From CAXSDR01 sp964236445 (GTDB taxonomy: Bacteria > Actinomycetota > Actinomycetes > Motilibacterales > Motilibacteraceae): a stretch of 28,779 nt of DNA. The position numbers and the translations under genes are program-made. This document shows, in pieces, positions 1 through 6,719 of this stretch. Positions within the stretch are counted from its first letter, which is position 1. The number at the start of each line of letters is the position of its first letter. Under the pieces are notes generated by a model. The model saw only the letters and a program-made list of their open reading frames with translations. It did no database searches and was not told the DNA's origin. The stretch is from the NCBI GenBank assembly GCA_964236445.1, contig CAXSDR010000041.1, positions 1 to 28,779 on the forward strand, read 5' to 3'.

Positions 1-545
1 CACGTCACCGACCGCAACACGCCGCGACACACCCCTTGGAATAGATCATCTAGCGGGGCTGCGAGGCCGCCGAGCAGAAACTGGGCGAAGCCGAGCAGTG
101 CGGCCGCGGCACCGGCGTGGGACCCATGTGTCTCCAGGCTCAACGCTGCGGCGTTCGGGAGAACCAGTCCCACACTCGTGACCACGATGAAGAAGGCAGC
201 GAGTATCAGCCAGAGCCCTGCTCCGGTGATGGCGACAACGAGGAGCGCGACCCCGCCGGCCGTTGAGCCCATACGCCGCTGGCCAACAGCGACCGCGAGC
301 CGACGTGTCGGACAAGCCTTCCACTGGCTTGTACCGCGGCGACGAGTCCGAGCGCGTTGACCCCGAAGACCAGACTGTATTGCTGCGGAGACAGGCCGTG
401 GATGCAAGGGCCTCCGCCTGCCCAGCGCGTCGCTCATCGGCCCCGCGATGAGCTGGCCGACGGCCAGGCCGATCAAGGCGGTGGTCACCGTGAGCTGGGC
501 CATCGAGGGAGACGTACGCAGCTCCATCGTGCTCAGTGCTGCAGG
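1..545 (-). pseudogene. Remnant of a Bcr/CflA-type MFS drug-efflux transporter
   Basis: Three stretches of minus-strand translation resemble the Bcr/CflA multidrug MFS family but do not form one normal protein. Positions 545-405 encode the end of helix 1 through helix 2 and the MFS loop signature (GPMSDALGRRRPL). Positions 394-275, in another frame, match the start of the second half (LSPQQYSLVFGVNALGLV). Positions 266-55, back in the first frame, encode late helices (VGLVLPNAAALSLE, then ALLGFAQFLLGGLAAPL). About 150 residues are missing between the first two pieces. The first helix is absent, and after GGLAAPL the reading no longer looks like the family. The first frame happens to stay open to the left edge, with an ATG at 527, so an automatic caller could report a partial gene. 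I read it as a decayed gene with an internal deletion and two compensating frameshifts. The family assignment is from recalled motifs. Confidence 0.75.
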
Positions 546-585
546 TGACGTGCCCTGTCGAGGTTGTTGTCCGCATCCCGCGCCG

Positions 586-1446
586 TCAGGACGGGAAGGC
601 TGTCCGGACGACGGCCGCCAACGCCGTTGGCGTGCGGCCGGTCAGGTCGGCGACAGCGGAGCTGACCTTCGCGAGGAAGCCGCCGCGTGTCGCAGCGCCG
701 AACGACGTCACGAGTTCGGCAACTCCGTGCGGGAGGCCTGCTGTCCGCAGGGCGACGAGGAAAGCGGCATCGTCGGCGCCCACGAACTCGACGTCGCGCC
801 CACTGACCGTGCGCGCGAGTGCCACGAGGTCCGCGGCAGTCAATGCCTCGGGTCCGGTGATGTCGTATGCCTGGCCCTCGTGCCCGTCCTGGGTCAGGAC
901 CGCAGCGGCGGCGGCCGCGCAGTCCTCACGAGTCACGTAGGCAGTCGCTCCGGCACCACCGTTGGTGATGAGCTTGCCCGTGGCGACAGCGTGCTCGATG
1001 ACCGGCACTTGCATGTGTGCGTACACGTTGTTGCGCAGCATCGTCCACTGCAGGTGGCTGTCGCGGAGAGCTTGCTCCGTGCCGGCGTGATCGGCGACCA
1101 CGAGGGCTGGGTTGGACGCCACCGGCTCTGGGACGGAGGTGTAGACCACGTGCCGGACGCCCGCGTCAGCCGCCGCCGAGATGGCTGCACGTTGGTGGTC
1201 GAGGCGCGCACCGATCGTGTCGGTGGAGATGAGCAGCAGCCGGTCGACACCCGCGAATGCGGCGGGAAGCGTACGCGGATCGGCGAAGTCGACCCGTCGC
1301 ACATCCACACCGCGAGCGACGAGGTCGCCGAGCGACTCCGGGTGCCGTGTGGTGAGGACGACCTCTTGCGCGTCGAGGGCCTGCAGCACCAAGCCGGCGG
1401 TGGCACGTCCCAGGGGACCGGAGGCGCCGGTGATGGCGATGGTCAT
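586..1446 (-). CDS. qorB: QorB-like NAD(P)H:quinone oxidoreductase (NmrA-type atypical SDR)
   Basis: This predicted cytosolic quinone reductase belongs to the NmrA/QorB (YtfG) group of atypical short-chain dehydrogenases, which reduce quinones with NADPH. The N-terminus has the Rossmann dinucleotide-binding motif GASGPLG at residues 7-13. Further family-like stretches are GVDRLLLIS, GVRHVVYTSV, the TMLRNNVY segment, and GHEGQAYDITG in the C-terminal substrate half. The chosen ATG at 1446 gives 286 residues, the length of E. coli QorB, and GGAG lies 6 bases upstream. An ATG 24 bases further upstream (1470) is also open but has no better ribosome-binding site. The gene is divergent from an Rrf2 regulator across a short region full of palindromes, so it is probably the regulator's target. 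The exact substrate cannot be read from the sequence. Confidence 0.85.
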   Translation of the reverse strand: MTIAITGASGPLGRATAGLVLQALDAQEVVLTTRHPESLGDLVARGVDVRRVDFADPRTLPAAFAGVDRLLLISTDTIGARLDHQRAAISAAADAGVRHVVYTSVPEPVASNPALVVADHAGTEQALRDSHLQWTMLRNNVYAHMQVPVIEHAVATGKLITNGGAGATAYVTREDCAAAAAAVLTQDGHEGQAYDITGPEALTAADLVALARTVSGRDVEFVGADDAAFLVALRTAGLPHGVAELVTSFGAATRGGFLAKVSSAVADLTGRTPTALAAVVRTAFPS

Positions 1447-1471
1447 CTTTGCTCCATTCGCACTCGTCATA

Positions 1472-1495
1472 GTTACGGATCGGAGTTACCGTAAC
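1472..1495. promoter_or_regulatory. Candidate operator: GTTACGG-N10-CCGTAAC between qorB and the Rrf2 gene
   Basis: A perfect 7-bp inverted repeat has arms GTTACGG at 1472-1478 and CCGTAAC at 1489-1495. The right arm is also part of a tighter palindrome, GTTAC-C-GTAAC, at 1485-1495. The site lies 26 bases upstream of the qorB ATG and 31 bases upstream of the Rrf2 ATG. Such a position in a divergent regulator/target pair fits a repressor operator. Binding by the adjacent Rrf2 protein is inferred. Confidence 0.5.
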
Positions 1496-1502
1496 CACAA
1501 CA

Positions 1503-1518
1503 GTTGCGATATGGCAAC
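1503..1518. promoter_or_regulatory. Second candidate operator: GTTGC-N6-GCAAC at the Rrf2 start
   Basis: A perfect 5-bp inverted repeat (GTTGC 1503-1507, GCAAC 1514-1518) ends 8 bases before the Rrf2 ATG. It overlaps CAACAT at 1515-1520, a weak -10-like hexamer six bases before the start codon. The arms resemble GTTAC/GTAAC of the neighbouring palindrome. A protein bound here would block transcription or translation of the regulator gene, which suggests autorepression. Confidence 0.4.
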
Positions 1519-1526
1519 ATGGACCT

Positions 1527-1973
1527 ATGGCGCGGTCGACGAACACACAGTTCGCGGTCGCCGTGCACGTGCTCACCTACCTCGCCGGCGTGACGGGAAG
1601 TCGCCCCGTGAGTTCCGACGAGCTCGCGAGGAGCACCAACGTCAACCCTGTCTACGTGCGCCGGGTTCTCGGCCCGCTGCGTGACGCCGGGCTGGTGCGG
1701 TCACGTCCGGGCGTGCACGGAGGCTGGGAGCTGGCCGCCGACGCCCGGGACGTCACCCTTGCGCGTGTCTGGCGACTTCTCCAGGGTTCCGACCCGGTGC
1801 TGGGACTGCATGGACCCGATCCGGCGTGTCCGGTCGGTCGCGGTGTGCAGAAGTCGCTCCACGCTCTCGATCGAGCAGTTGCCGATGCTGTCACAACCGA
1901 GCTCGAGCGGTTCACCGTGCAGGACGTCCTGACGCGCGATGTGGCGAAACTGGCGAAGTCGCGCCGTAGGTGA
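1527..1973 (+). CDS. Rrf2-family transcriptional regulator with a single cysteine
   Basis: The protein has 148 residues and the typical layout of Rrf2 regulators. The N-terminal winged helix (residues about 5-70) contains FAVAVHVLTYLA, the recognition segment NVNPVYVRRVLGPLRDAGLV and the wing SRPGVHGGWELA. A long dimerisation helix follows. Iron-sulfur members such as IscR and NsrR carry three cysteines in the central loop. This protein has only Cys101, in the same loop (DPACPVG), so an Fe-S cluster of the usual kind is unlikely. A thiol-based redox switch or simple ligand sensing is possible but is inference. It is divergent from the quinone reductase gene, which it probably represses together with itself. 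No good ribosome-binding site precedes the ATG, and a leaderless transcript is possible. Confidence 0.88.
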   Translation: MARSTNTQFAVAVHVLTYLAGVTGSRPVSSDELARSTNVNPVYVRRVLGPLRDAGLVRSRPGVHGGWELAADARDVTLARVWRLLQGSDPVLGLHGPDPACPVGRGVQKSLHALDRAVADAVTTELERFTVQDVLTRDVAKLAKSRRR

Positions 1974-2050
1974 GGGATGGGTGAGGTGTCCGCTCGTCCT
2001 CGGATCTCACCATCTCGACAAGCACGAAGTTGCCAGACCCATGGGCACCG

Positions 2051-2089
2051 GCCCGGACAGAACCATGTTGCGATGCGCACTGTCCGGGC
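2051..2089. terminator. Inverted repeat between convergent genes, possible bidirectional terminator
   Basis: GCCCGGACAG at 2051-2060 and CTGTCCGGGC at 2080-2089 form a perfect 10-bp stem around a 19-base loop. It lies in the gap between the Rrf2 gene (ends 1973) and the response regulator on the opposite strand (ends 2142). There is no U-run on either side, so this would be the stem-only kind often seen in GC-rich actinobacteria. The position supports termination of both transcripts. Confidence 0.5.
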
Positions 2090-2141
2090 GCCGCATGTGC
2101 TTCGAGCACAAGAGCCGACGTCGCGGCTATGCACGAACGTG

Positions 2142-2816
2142 TCAGTGCCCGATGTCCTGCTCGCCCGCCGTGACCGAACCGCTTTCGTACGCGCAAACCA
2201 CCACCTGGGTCCGGTCCCGCAGGCCGAGCTTGGTCAGGACGCTTGATACGTGCGACTTGACCGTGGCCGGCGCGATGAACAGGTCGTAGCCGATCTCGAC
2301 GTTGGCCCGACCGCGGGCAATTTCCACCACCACATCGCGCTCCCGCTCAGTGAGCCGCTCGAGCCGGCGGCTGACGCCGGCATCGAGCGCGAGCTGGTCG
2401 GCGAACCGGCCCACGAGCCGCCTCGTGATCGACGGGGCGAGCAGCGCGCCGCCCTCCGCCACCGTGCGGACAGCTGTGGCGAGCTGGTCGGCAGGCAGGT
2501 CCTTGAGGACGAAGCCGCTAGCGCCGGCTCGAAGCGCTCGAAACACGTACTCGTCAGGATCGAAGGTCGTGAGGATGATCACCCGGACGTTCCAGTCGGA
2601 CTCCGCGAGGATGAGTGCGGTCGCCTCGAGCCCGTCCAGGCCCGGCATGCGGATGTCCATGAGCACCACGTCTGGACGAAGCCTGCGCACGAGGTCGATG
2701 GCGGCGAGGCCGTTTCCCGCCTCGCCTACGACGTCGAGGTCGTCATGCACGTTCAGCATCATGATGAAGCCGCCGCGCACGAGGGCCTGGTCGTCGACCA
2801 CGACGACCCGGATCAC
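2142..2816 (-). CDS. NarL/FixJ-family response regulator
   Basis: The 224-residue protein has a receiver domain followed by a LuxR-type helix-turn-helix. In the receiver, the acidic pair is Asp8-Asp9, the phosphoacceptor is Asp54 (VLMDIRMPG), the switch threonines are at 83-84 (ILTTFDPDE) and the conserved lysine is Lys105 (GFVLKD). The output domain (about 152-210) carries LTERERDVVVEIARG and the recognition region ATVKSHVSSVLTKLGLRDR. The start is GTG at 2816, which sits inside the stop codon of the upstream histidine kinase (GTGA, four-base overlap), with AGGGGA upstream. The two genes are therefore translationally coupled, and this is the kinase's cognate regulator. Its targets are unknown. 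The DUF4386 gene next door is one candidate. Confidence 0.93.
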   Translation of the reverse strand: MIRVVVVDDQALVRGGFIMMLNVHDDLDVVGEAGNGLAAIDLVRRLRPDVVLMDIRMPGLDGLEATALILAESDWNVRVIILTTFDPDEYVFRALRAGASGFVLKDLPADQLATAVRTVAEGGALLAPSITRRLVGRFADQLALDAGVSRRLERLTERERDVVVEIARGRANVEIGYDLFIAPATVKSHVSSVLTKLGLRDRTQVVVCAYESGSVTAGEQDIGH

Positions 2817-4018
2817 GCGTTCCCCTCTCTCGTCGGCAGGTGTGCCACGACCGCGAAGCCACGCCCTCGCGGGCCGGCGGTGAGCCGGCCGCCGAGCAGT
2901 GCGGCTCGCTCGCGCATGCCGATGATGCCGTGGCCCGCGGCGGTGTCGGGAGGGGACCCTCCCGACGTGGCCGCTTCGCCCGCCGAGGCGAGGCCGTCGT
3001 CGACCACGTGCACCACCACCACCTCGTCGTGGCCGCCGCTGAGCAGCACGCGGGCGCACGTCCCGGGCCCAGCGTGCTTCAGTACGTTGGTCAGAGCCTC
3101 CTGCACGATGCGGTAGGCGAAGAGGTCGACGCGGGCGGGAATCTCCCGGGGCAAGCCATGCGCGGTGAGCGTGACGTCCAAGCCCGCGACCCGGACGCGC
3201 TCGACGAGCGCCGGCACTTCGTTGAGCCCTGGTTGCGGCTGCAGGTCCGGCTCGGTCGCGTCCGGACGCAGGACGCCGAGGAGATGTCGCAACTCGCCGA
3301 GCGCGTCGCGTCCGGCCTCCTCCACGGCGCTCATGGCGCGGATCGCCGCAGGCAGGTCACGGACGGCAACGGCCTTGGCGGCACCGGCCTGGACGGTCAT
3401 GAGGCCCACCTGGTGCGCGACGACGTCGTGAAGCTCTCGGGCGATGCGGGTGCGCTCCTCGAGGAGGATCCTTCGCGACTGCGCCGCCTGCTGCGCGTCC
3501 CGTTCCGCGAGCCGAGTGCGCCGGAGCCTGCGCGCCCTCCCCGCCAGCCACACACCGCAGACCACCACCGCGCCGAGCGCGGCCTCCGACAAGGGCCTCC
3601 CAGCGGCCGCCACGAGCGCCATCGCCACAGCGGCACCCAGCACGACCAGGGCGCGCCCGTCCCGGTCGTCGTACCTCCCGAGGCTGTACAGCGCGAAGAC
3701 CGGCGGTGCGCCCATGGCACCGTGCCCCAGCGCCACCAGGACCGCCCAGGCGGTGATCCCGACCGCTGCCACGAGCGCAGGAGCACGCCGCCGCCCGTAA
3801 AGGCCCGCCGCCGCGGCAACCAGGGCCAGTACGACACCCGCCGGCAGCTCGCGCGGGTCCTGGAGGAGCAGCGTGCCGTGGGGCCCCTCGATCACAGACA
3901 CGCTGACGATCAGGACGGCGAGCGAGAGGCCCGCGTCGGCTGCCCGCGGCCAGCGCGCGAACGGGTTCAGCGGGCCGGGGACGGATGCCGTCGTCGGTGG
4001 CATGCGGGCAGAAGGCAT
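2813..4018 (-). CDS. DesK/LiaS-type sensor histidine kinase (HisKA_3)
   Basis: This is a membrane sensor kinase of 401 residues. Residues about 28-165 contain several hydrophobic helices (for example GVVLALVAAAAGLYG, ALVVLGAAVAMALVAAAG and LGAVVVCGVWLAG). The dimerisation and phosphoacceptor helix follows, with His197 in ARELHDVVAHQVGLM. The ATPase domain has the N box EALTNVLKHAG (Asn311), the G1 box VVDDG (Asp340) and the G2 box GHGIIGMRERAALLGG. The start ATG at 4018 is preceded by GAGGAG. The 3' end overlaps the response-regulator start by four bases. There is no large extracytoplasmic sensor domain, so it probably senses a membrane or envelope signal, as relatives do. That role is inferred from the family. 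Confidence 0.92.
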   Translation of the reverse strand: MPSARMPPTTASVPGPLNPFARWPRAADAGLSLAVLIVSVSVIEGPHGTLLLQDPRELPAGVVLALVAAAAGLYGRRRAPALVAAVGITAWAVLVALGHGAMGAPPVFALYSLGRYDDRDGRALVVLGAAVAMALVAAAGRPLSEAALGAVVVCGVWLAGRARRLRRTRLAERDAQQAAQSRRILLEERTRIARELHDVVAHQVGLMTVQAGAAKAVAVRDLPAAIRAMSAVEEAGRDALGELRHLLGVLRPDATEPDLQPQPGLNEVPALVERVRVAGLDVTLTAHGLPREIPARVDLFAYRIVQEALTNVLKHAGPGTCARVLLSGGHDEVVVVHVVDDGLASAGEAATSGGSPPDTAAGHGIIGMRERAALLGGRLTAGPRGRGFAVVAHLPTREGNA

Positions 4019-4106
4019 TCGCTCCTCGTCACAGGCAGGGCCGGGGCAGCAGCCACGCTAGGCCCTTGTCCGGGCCGAGGTCATGCTCCTTGCGGGGGAC
4101 CCCTGA

Positions 4107-4124
4107 CCCCGCCGTATGGCGGGG
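4107..4124. repeat. GC-rich hairpin between the kinase and DUF4386 genes
   Basis: CCCCGCC (4107-4113), loop GTAT, GGCGGGG (4118-4124) is a perfect 7-bp stem in the 239-base divergent region. It is too far from either coding end to be an ordinary terminator. It could be an operator or a structured 5' leader element. I see no other clear element in the rest of this gap. Confidence 0.4.
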
Positions 4125-4257
4125 GCCACCGCCGCAGGTTCGGCCTTGATGCGGACGCTTGACTCGTCGCCGGGCGGGCGACGCGAGCTCCTGAAGCCGG
4201 GACGGTTGTCGTCGGCGCGCAGACCGGCGTCCCCCACTCCCCGCGGAGGTCCCTGAC

Positions 4258-5070
4258 ATGAACCGACTGAGCTCTGGCCAGCAGCAGGCCCCTACGGCCG
4301 AGGCCCACCGGGCGCCGGCCCGCGCCGCCGGCCTTCTCTTCCTGGTCAGCTACCTGGTCAGCTACCTGGGCTTCGGGCTGGGTGGCTGGCTACTGTTCCC
4401 GATCCGCGACCGTGGGCATGACCTCGCAGCCATTCAGGGTGAGCAGGTCCAGGTGCTCCTGGGGGTCGTTCTGGAGTTCGTCAACGTGGCGGCCATCATC
4501 GGCTTCGCTGTGCTGCTGTTGCCGTACCTGCGCTGCGCGAGCGAGGGCCTCGCGCAGGGATACGTCGCCATGCGGATCCTGGAAGGCGTGACGCTGCTCG
4601 TCCCGATCATCGGAACGGCGTCGCTGGTCCAGCTGAGCAAGGATGCTGCCAAGGCTCCGGCAACGGAGGCCGGGACCTACCGGGCGCTGCAGGAAGCAGT
4701 GCTGGGGCAGGGTCTTTGGGCGAGCACGATCAATGCTCTTCCGTTCGTCGTCGGTGCGTCGCTGCTCTACGCGTTGCTCTACCGCACGAGGCTGGTGCCG
4801 CGGTTCATCCCGGTGTGGGGGTTGGTCGCCGTGGCGCTGCTGGTGGTGTCGAACGGGCTGGCACTCGATAAGCCGGGTTTGCACGCCGCTGCGTTCCTCG
4901 CCGTGCCGATCGTCCTCAACGAGCTATTTCTCGCTGGCTGGCTGATCGTGCGGGGGTTCGACATCCAGGCTGTGGCGCAGCTGCAGCACGCGTTGGCGGA
5001 TCCGCTGGCGCCCGCCCTGTCACGTCCGGGCGCATGGCAGTCGGTGGAACGCGTCGGCGAGCAGCGGTGA
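4258..5070 (+). CDS. DUF4386 family integral membrane protein
   Basis: The protein has 270 residues and about six hydrophobic segments, including AAGLLFLVSYLVSYLGFGLGG (about 23-43), GVVLEFVNVAAIIGFAVLLLP (69-89), VTLLVPIIGTASLV (111-124), NALPFVVGASLLYALLY (159-175), LVAVALLVVSNGLAL (189-203) and AAFLAVPIVLNELFLAGWLI (211-230). The arrangement matches what I recall of DUF4386, a family of unknown function common in Gram-positive genomes. A short hydrophilic tail follows. The start ATG is supported by GGAGG nine bases upstream. It is divergent from a two-component system and may be under its control, by position only. No catalytic motif is visible, so transport or envelope maintenance are guesses. 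Confidence 0.75.
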   Translation: MNRLSSGQQQAPTAEAHRAPARAAGLLFLVSYLVSYLGFGLGGWLLFPIRDRGHDLAAIQGEQVQVLLGVVLEFVNVAAIIGFAVLLLPYLRCASEGLAQGYVAMRILEGVTLLVPIIGTASLVQLSKDAAKAPATEAGTYRALQEAVLGQGLWASTINALPFVVGASLLYALLYRTRLVPRFIPVWGLVAVALLVVSNGLALDKPGLHAAAFLAVPIVLNELFLAGWLIVRGFDIQAVAQLQHALADPLAPALSRPGAWQSVERVGEQR

Positions 5071-5107
5071 TCGATCCAAGGACGACTGTGACGTGGCCGG
5101 CATCGGT

Positions 5108-5125
5108 GCAGCATCACCATGCTGC
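5108..5125 (+). terminator. Hairpin after the DUF4386 gene
   Basis: GCAGCAT (5108-5114), loop CACC, ATGCTGC (5119-5125) is a perfect 7-bp stem located 38 bases after the DUF4386 stop and before the esterase gene. No U-run follows. It is the best terminator candidate in this 117-base gap. Confidence 0.4.
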
Positions 5126-5187
5126 GTCCCTGGCAGGGCGCTGCGTTAACGTGCTGGACTGCTGACCTCGATTCGTAGGAGCTCGCG

Positions 5188-6177
5188 ATGTCTTGGTTCG
5201 ACCTGCCCGAGGCTGAGCTCAGGGCCTACCGCACATCGACGACGCCTCCGGCCGATCTCGACGCGTTCTGGCGCGATCGCATCGCCGACGCCCGGTCAGC
5301 GGCCCGCGCCGTGACGGCCGTCCGTCACCGCGCCGAGGTCTACGGCGACATGCCCGTGTGGGACGTCGAGTTCTCGGGGGCCCGCGGCGACCGGATCAAG
5401 GCGTGGTACCTCCGGCCGGCAGGTCGCGACGTCGAGGAACCGCTGCCCACGATGGTGTCCTACGTCGGCTATGGCGGCGGTCGCGGCCTTCCCGCCGACC
5501 ACACGCTGCTGCCCGCGACCGGATATGCCGTGATGGTCATGGACACGCGTGGACAGGGCGGCACGTGGTCGACCGGAAGCACGGGCGACCCGGGCGCAGG
5601 CGACGGGCCGGAACACCCGGGCGTGATGACGCGAGGCATCGCCGACCCGCTGACCTACTACTACACGCGGCTTTTCGTCGACGCCGTACGCGCAGTCGAC
5701 GTGGTCACCGACCTGCCCGGGGTGGACGCCGGGCGGATCGGCGTACGAGGTGGCAGCCAGGGAGGTGGCCTCGCGCTGGCGGCCGCCGCACTGACCGACC
5801 GGGAACTGCGGGTCTGCCATGCCGACGTGCCGTTCCTGTGCGACATCGCGCGCGCGATCACGATGACAGACGCGTTTCCCTATGGTGAGGTCGCGAAGTT
5901 CCTTGCCCAGCACGCCGACCTCGTGCCCGCCGCACTGGCAACGCTGCGCTACGTCGACCTGGCCCTGCTTGCACCGCATATCCGCGCCACCAGCCTTTTC
6001 AGTGTCGGCCTGATGGACGACGTCTGCCCGCCGTCCACGGTGTTCGCCGCCTACAACGTCATCGATGCGCCCAAAGACATCGCGGTCTATCCGTTCGGCG
6101 TGCATGCTCTTGCTCATGCGCATCTCGAGCTGCAGCTGCGACACATGCACGAACATCTCGCGGAGGAGACCGTATGA
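5188..6177 (+). CDS. CE7-family acetylxylan esterase / cephalosporin-C deacetylase-like hydrolase
   Basis: This is a 329-residue alpha/beta hydrolase of carbohydrate esterase family 7, whose members remove acetyl groups from xylo-oligosaccharides and cephalosporin C. Family landmarks are MDTRGQGG (119-125), the nucleophile elbow GGSQGGG with Ser190, the acid Asp277 in GLMDDVCPPSTVFAAYN, and a likely catalytic His306 in YPFGVHALAHAH. In the canonical family this last region is closer to YPYxxHE, so the His context is slightly unusual. There is no signal peptide, so it acts in the cytoplasm, as usual for CE7. The ATG is supported by GGAG eight bases upstream. The next gene overlaps its stop (ATGA), giving a two-gene operon. 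The natural substrate is not predictable. Confidence 0.88.
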   Translation: MSWFDLPEAELRAYRTSTTPPADLDAFWRDRIADARSAARAVTAVRHRAEVYGDMPVWDVEFSGARGDRIKAWYLRPAGRDVEEPLPTMVSYVGYGGGRGLPADHTLLPATGYAVMVMDTRGQGGTWSTGSTGDPGAGDGPEHPGVMTRGIADPLTYYYTRLFVDAVRAVDVVTDLPGVDAGRIGVRGGSQGGGLALAAAALTDRELRVCHADVPFLCDIARAITMTDAFPYGEVAKFLAQHADLVPAALATLRYVDLALLAPHIRATSLFSVGLMDDVCPPSTVFAAYNVIDAPKDIAVYPFGVHALAHAHLELQLRHMHEHLAEETV

Positions 6178-6677
6178 CCGTGGACCGCATCGAGCCGGAC
6201 TTCCTCGCCGGTGAGCGCGATCAGCTCGTGCAGTGGCTCGACTACCACCGCGCCACGCTCATGCGAAAGTGCGAAGGACTCGATGAGGCGCAGCTCAAGC
6301 TGCGGGCCGTGCCCCCGTCCTCCCTGTCGTTGCTCGGACTCGTGCGTCACATGGCCGACGTGGAACGCGGCTGGTTCCAGAGCTGCATCAACGGCGAGGA
6401 CGTTCCGGCCCTTTTCTATGACGAGCAGGAGCCCGACGGCGAGTTCGACCTGGTCGGGAGCGCCGACGTCGATGCCGACATGGCGACCTACGACGAGCAG
6501 TGCCGGCGCTCACGCGAGATCGTCCGCGGCGCCGAGTCGCTGGAGATCGTCGGTGAGCGACGGGGCCAGGTCACCACGCTGCGCTGGGTGATGATGCACA
6601 TGCTCGAGGAGTACGCCCGCCACAACGGGCACGCCGACCTGCTCCGTGAGTACATCGACGGCGCCACGGGCGAGTAG
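6174..6677 (+). CDS. DinB-like / DUF664 family protein
   Basis: This 167-residue helical protein belongs to the DinB/DUF664 superfamily, whose characterised actinobacterial members include metal-dependent, mycothiol-using transferases. The three metal-ligand histidines are placed as expected: His59 in LGLVRHMADVERGW, then His142 and a histidine of RHNGHADLLRE (His150 or His153) on the last long helix. The phrase MMHMLEEYARHNGHADLLRE is very characteristic. The start overlaps the stop of the esterase gene by four bases (ATGA), so the two are translationally coupled. They may act on the same compound, for example in detoxification, but that is inference. The family is certain enough. The reaction is not. 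Confidence 0.85.
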   Translation: MTVDRIEPDFLAGERDQLVQWLDYHRATLMRKCEGLDEAQLKLRAVPPSSLSLLGLVRHMADVERGWFQSCINGEDVPALFYDEQEPDGEFDLVGSADVDADMATYDEQCRRSREIVRGAESLEIVGERRGQVTTLRWVMMHMLEEYARHNGHADLLREYIDGATGE

Positions 6678-6705
6678 GTCCTGCCGGGCTTCGTGGCACC
6701 GACGA

Positions 6706-6719
6706 GGCACGATCGTGCC
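6706..6719. repeat. Perfect 14-bp palindrome abutting a start codon
   Basis: GGCACGATCGTGCC is a perfect 14-bp palindrome that ends exactly one base before the ATG of the lipoprotein gene at 6720. It occupies the place of a ribosome-binding site, and the hexamer CACGAT inside it (6708-6713) lies where a leaderless -10 would. It could be an operator or an RNA hairpin hiding the start. Confidence 0.45.

Noticed and set aside
41..53. Short AT-rich near-palindrome as an attachment or insertion site
   Set aside because: It is only 11 bases, with no integrase, no direct repeats and no tRNA gene in view. It is mentioned only as a possible break in the pseudogene.
448..1494. Long plus-strand open frame opposite qorB
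   Set aside because: GC-rich codon bias leaves open frames on the opposite strand. The translation has no recognisable domain, while the minus-strand frame is a clear QorB protein.
2840..4162. Long plus-strand open frame opposite the histidine kinase
   Set aside because: It is antisense to a kinase with all catalytic boxes. The translation is Arg/Gly/His-rich without any domain.
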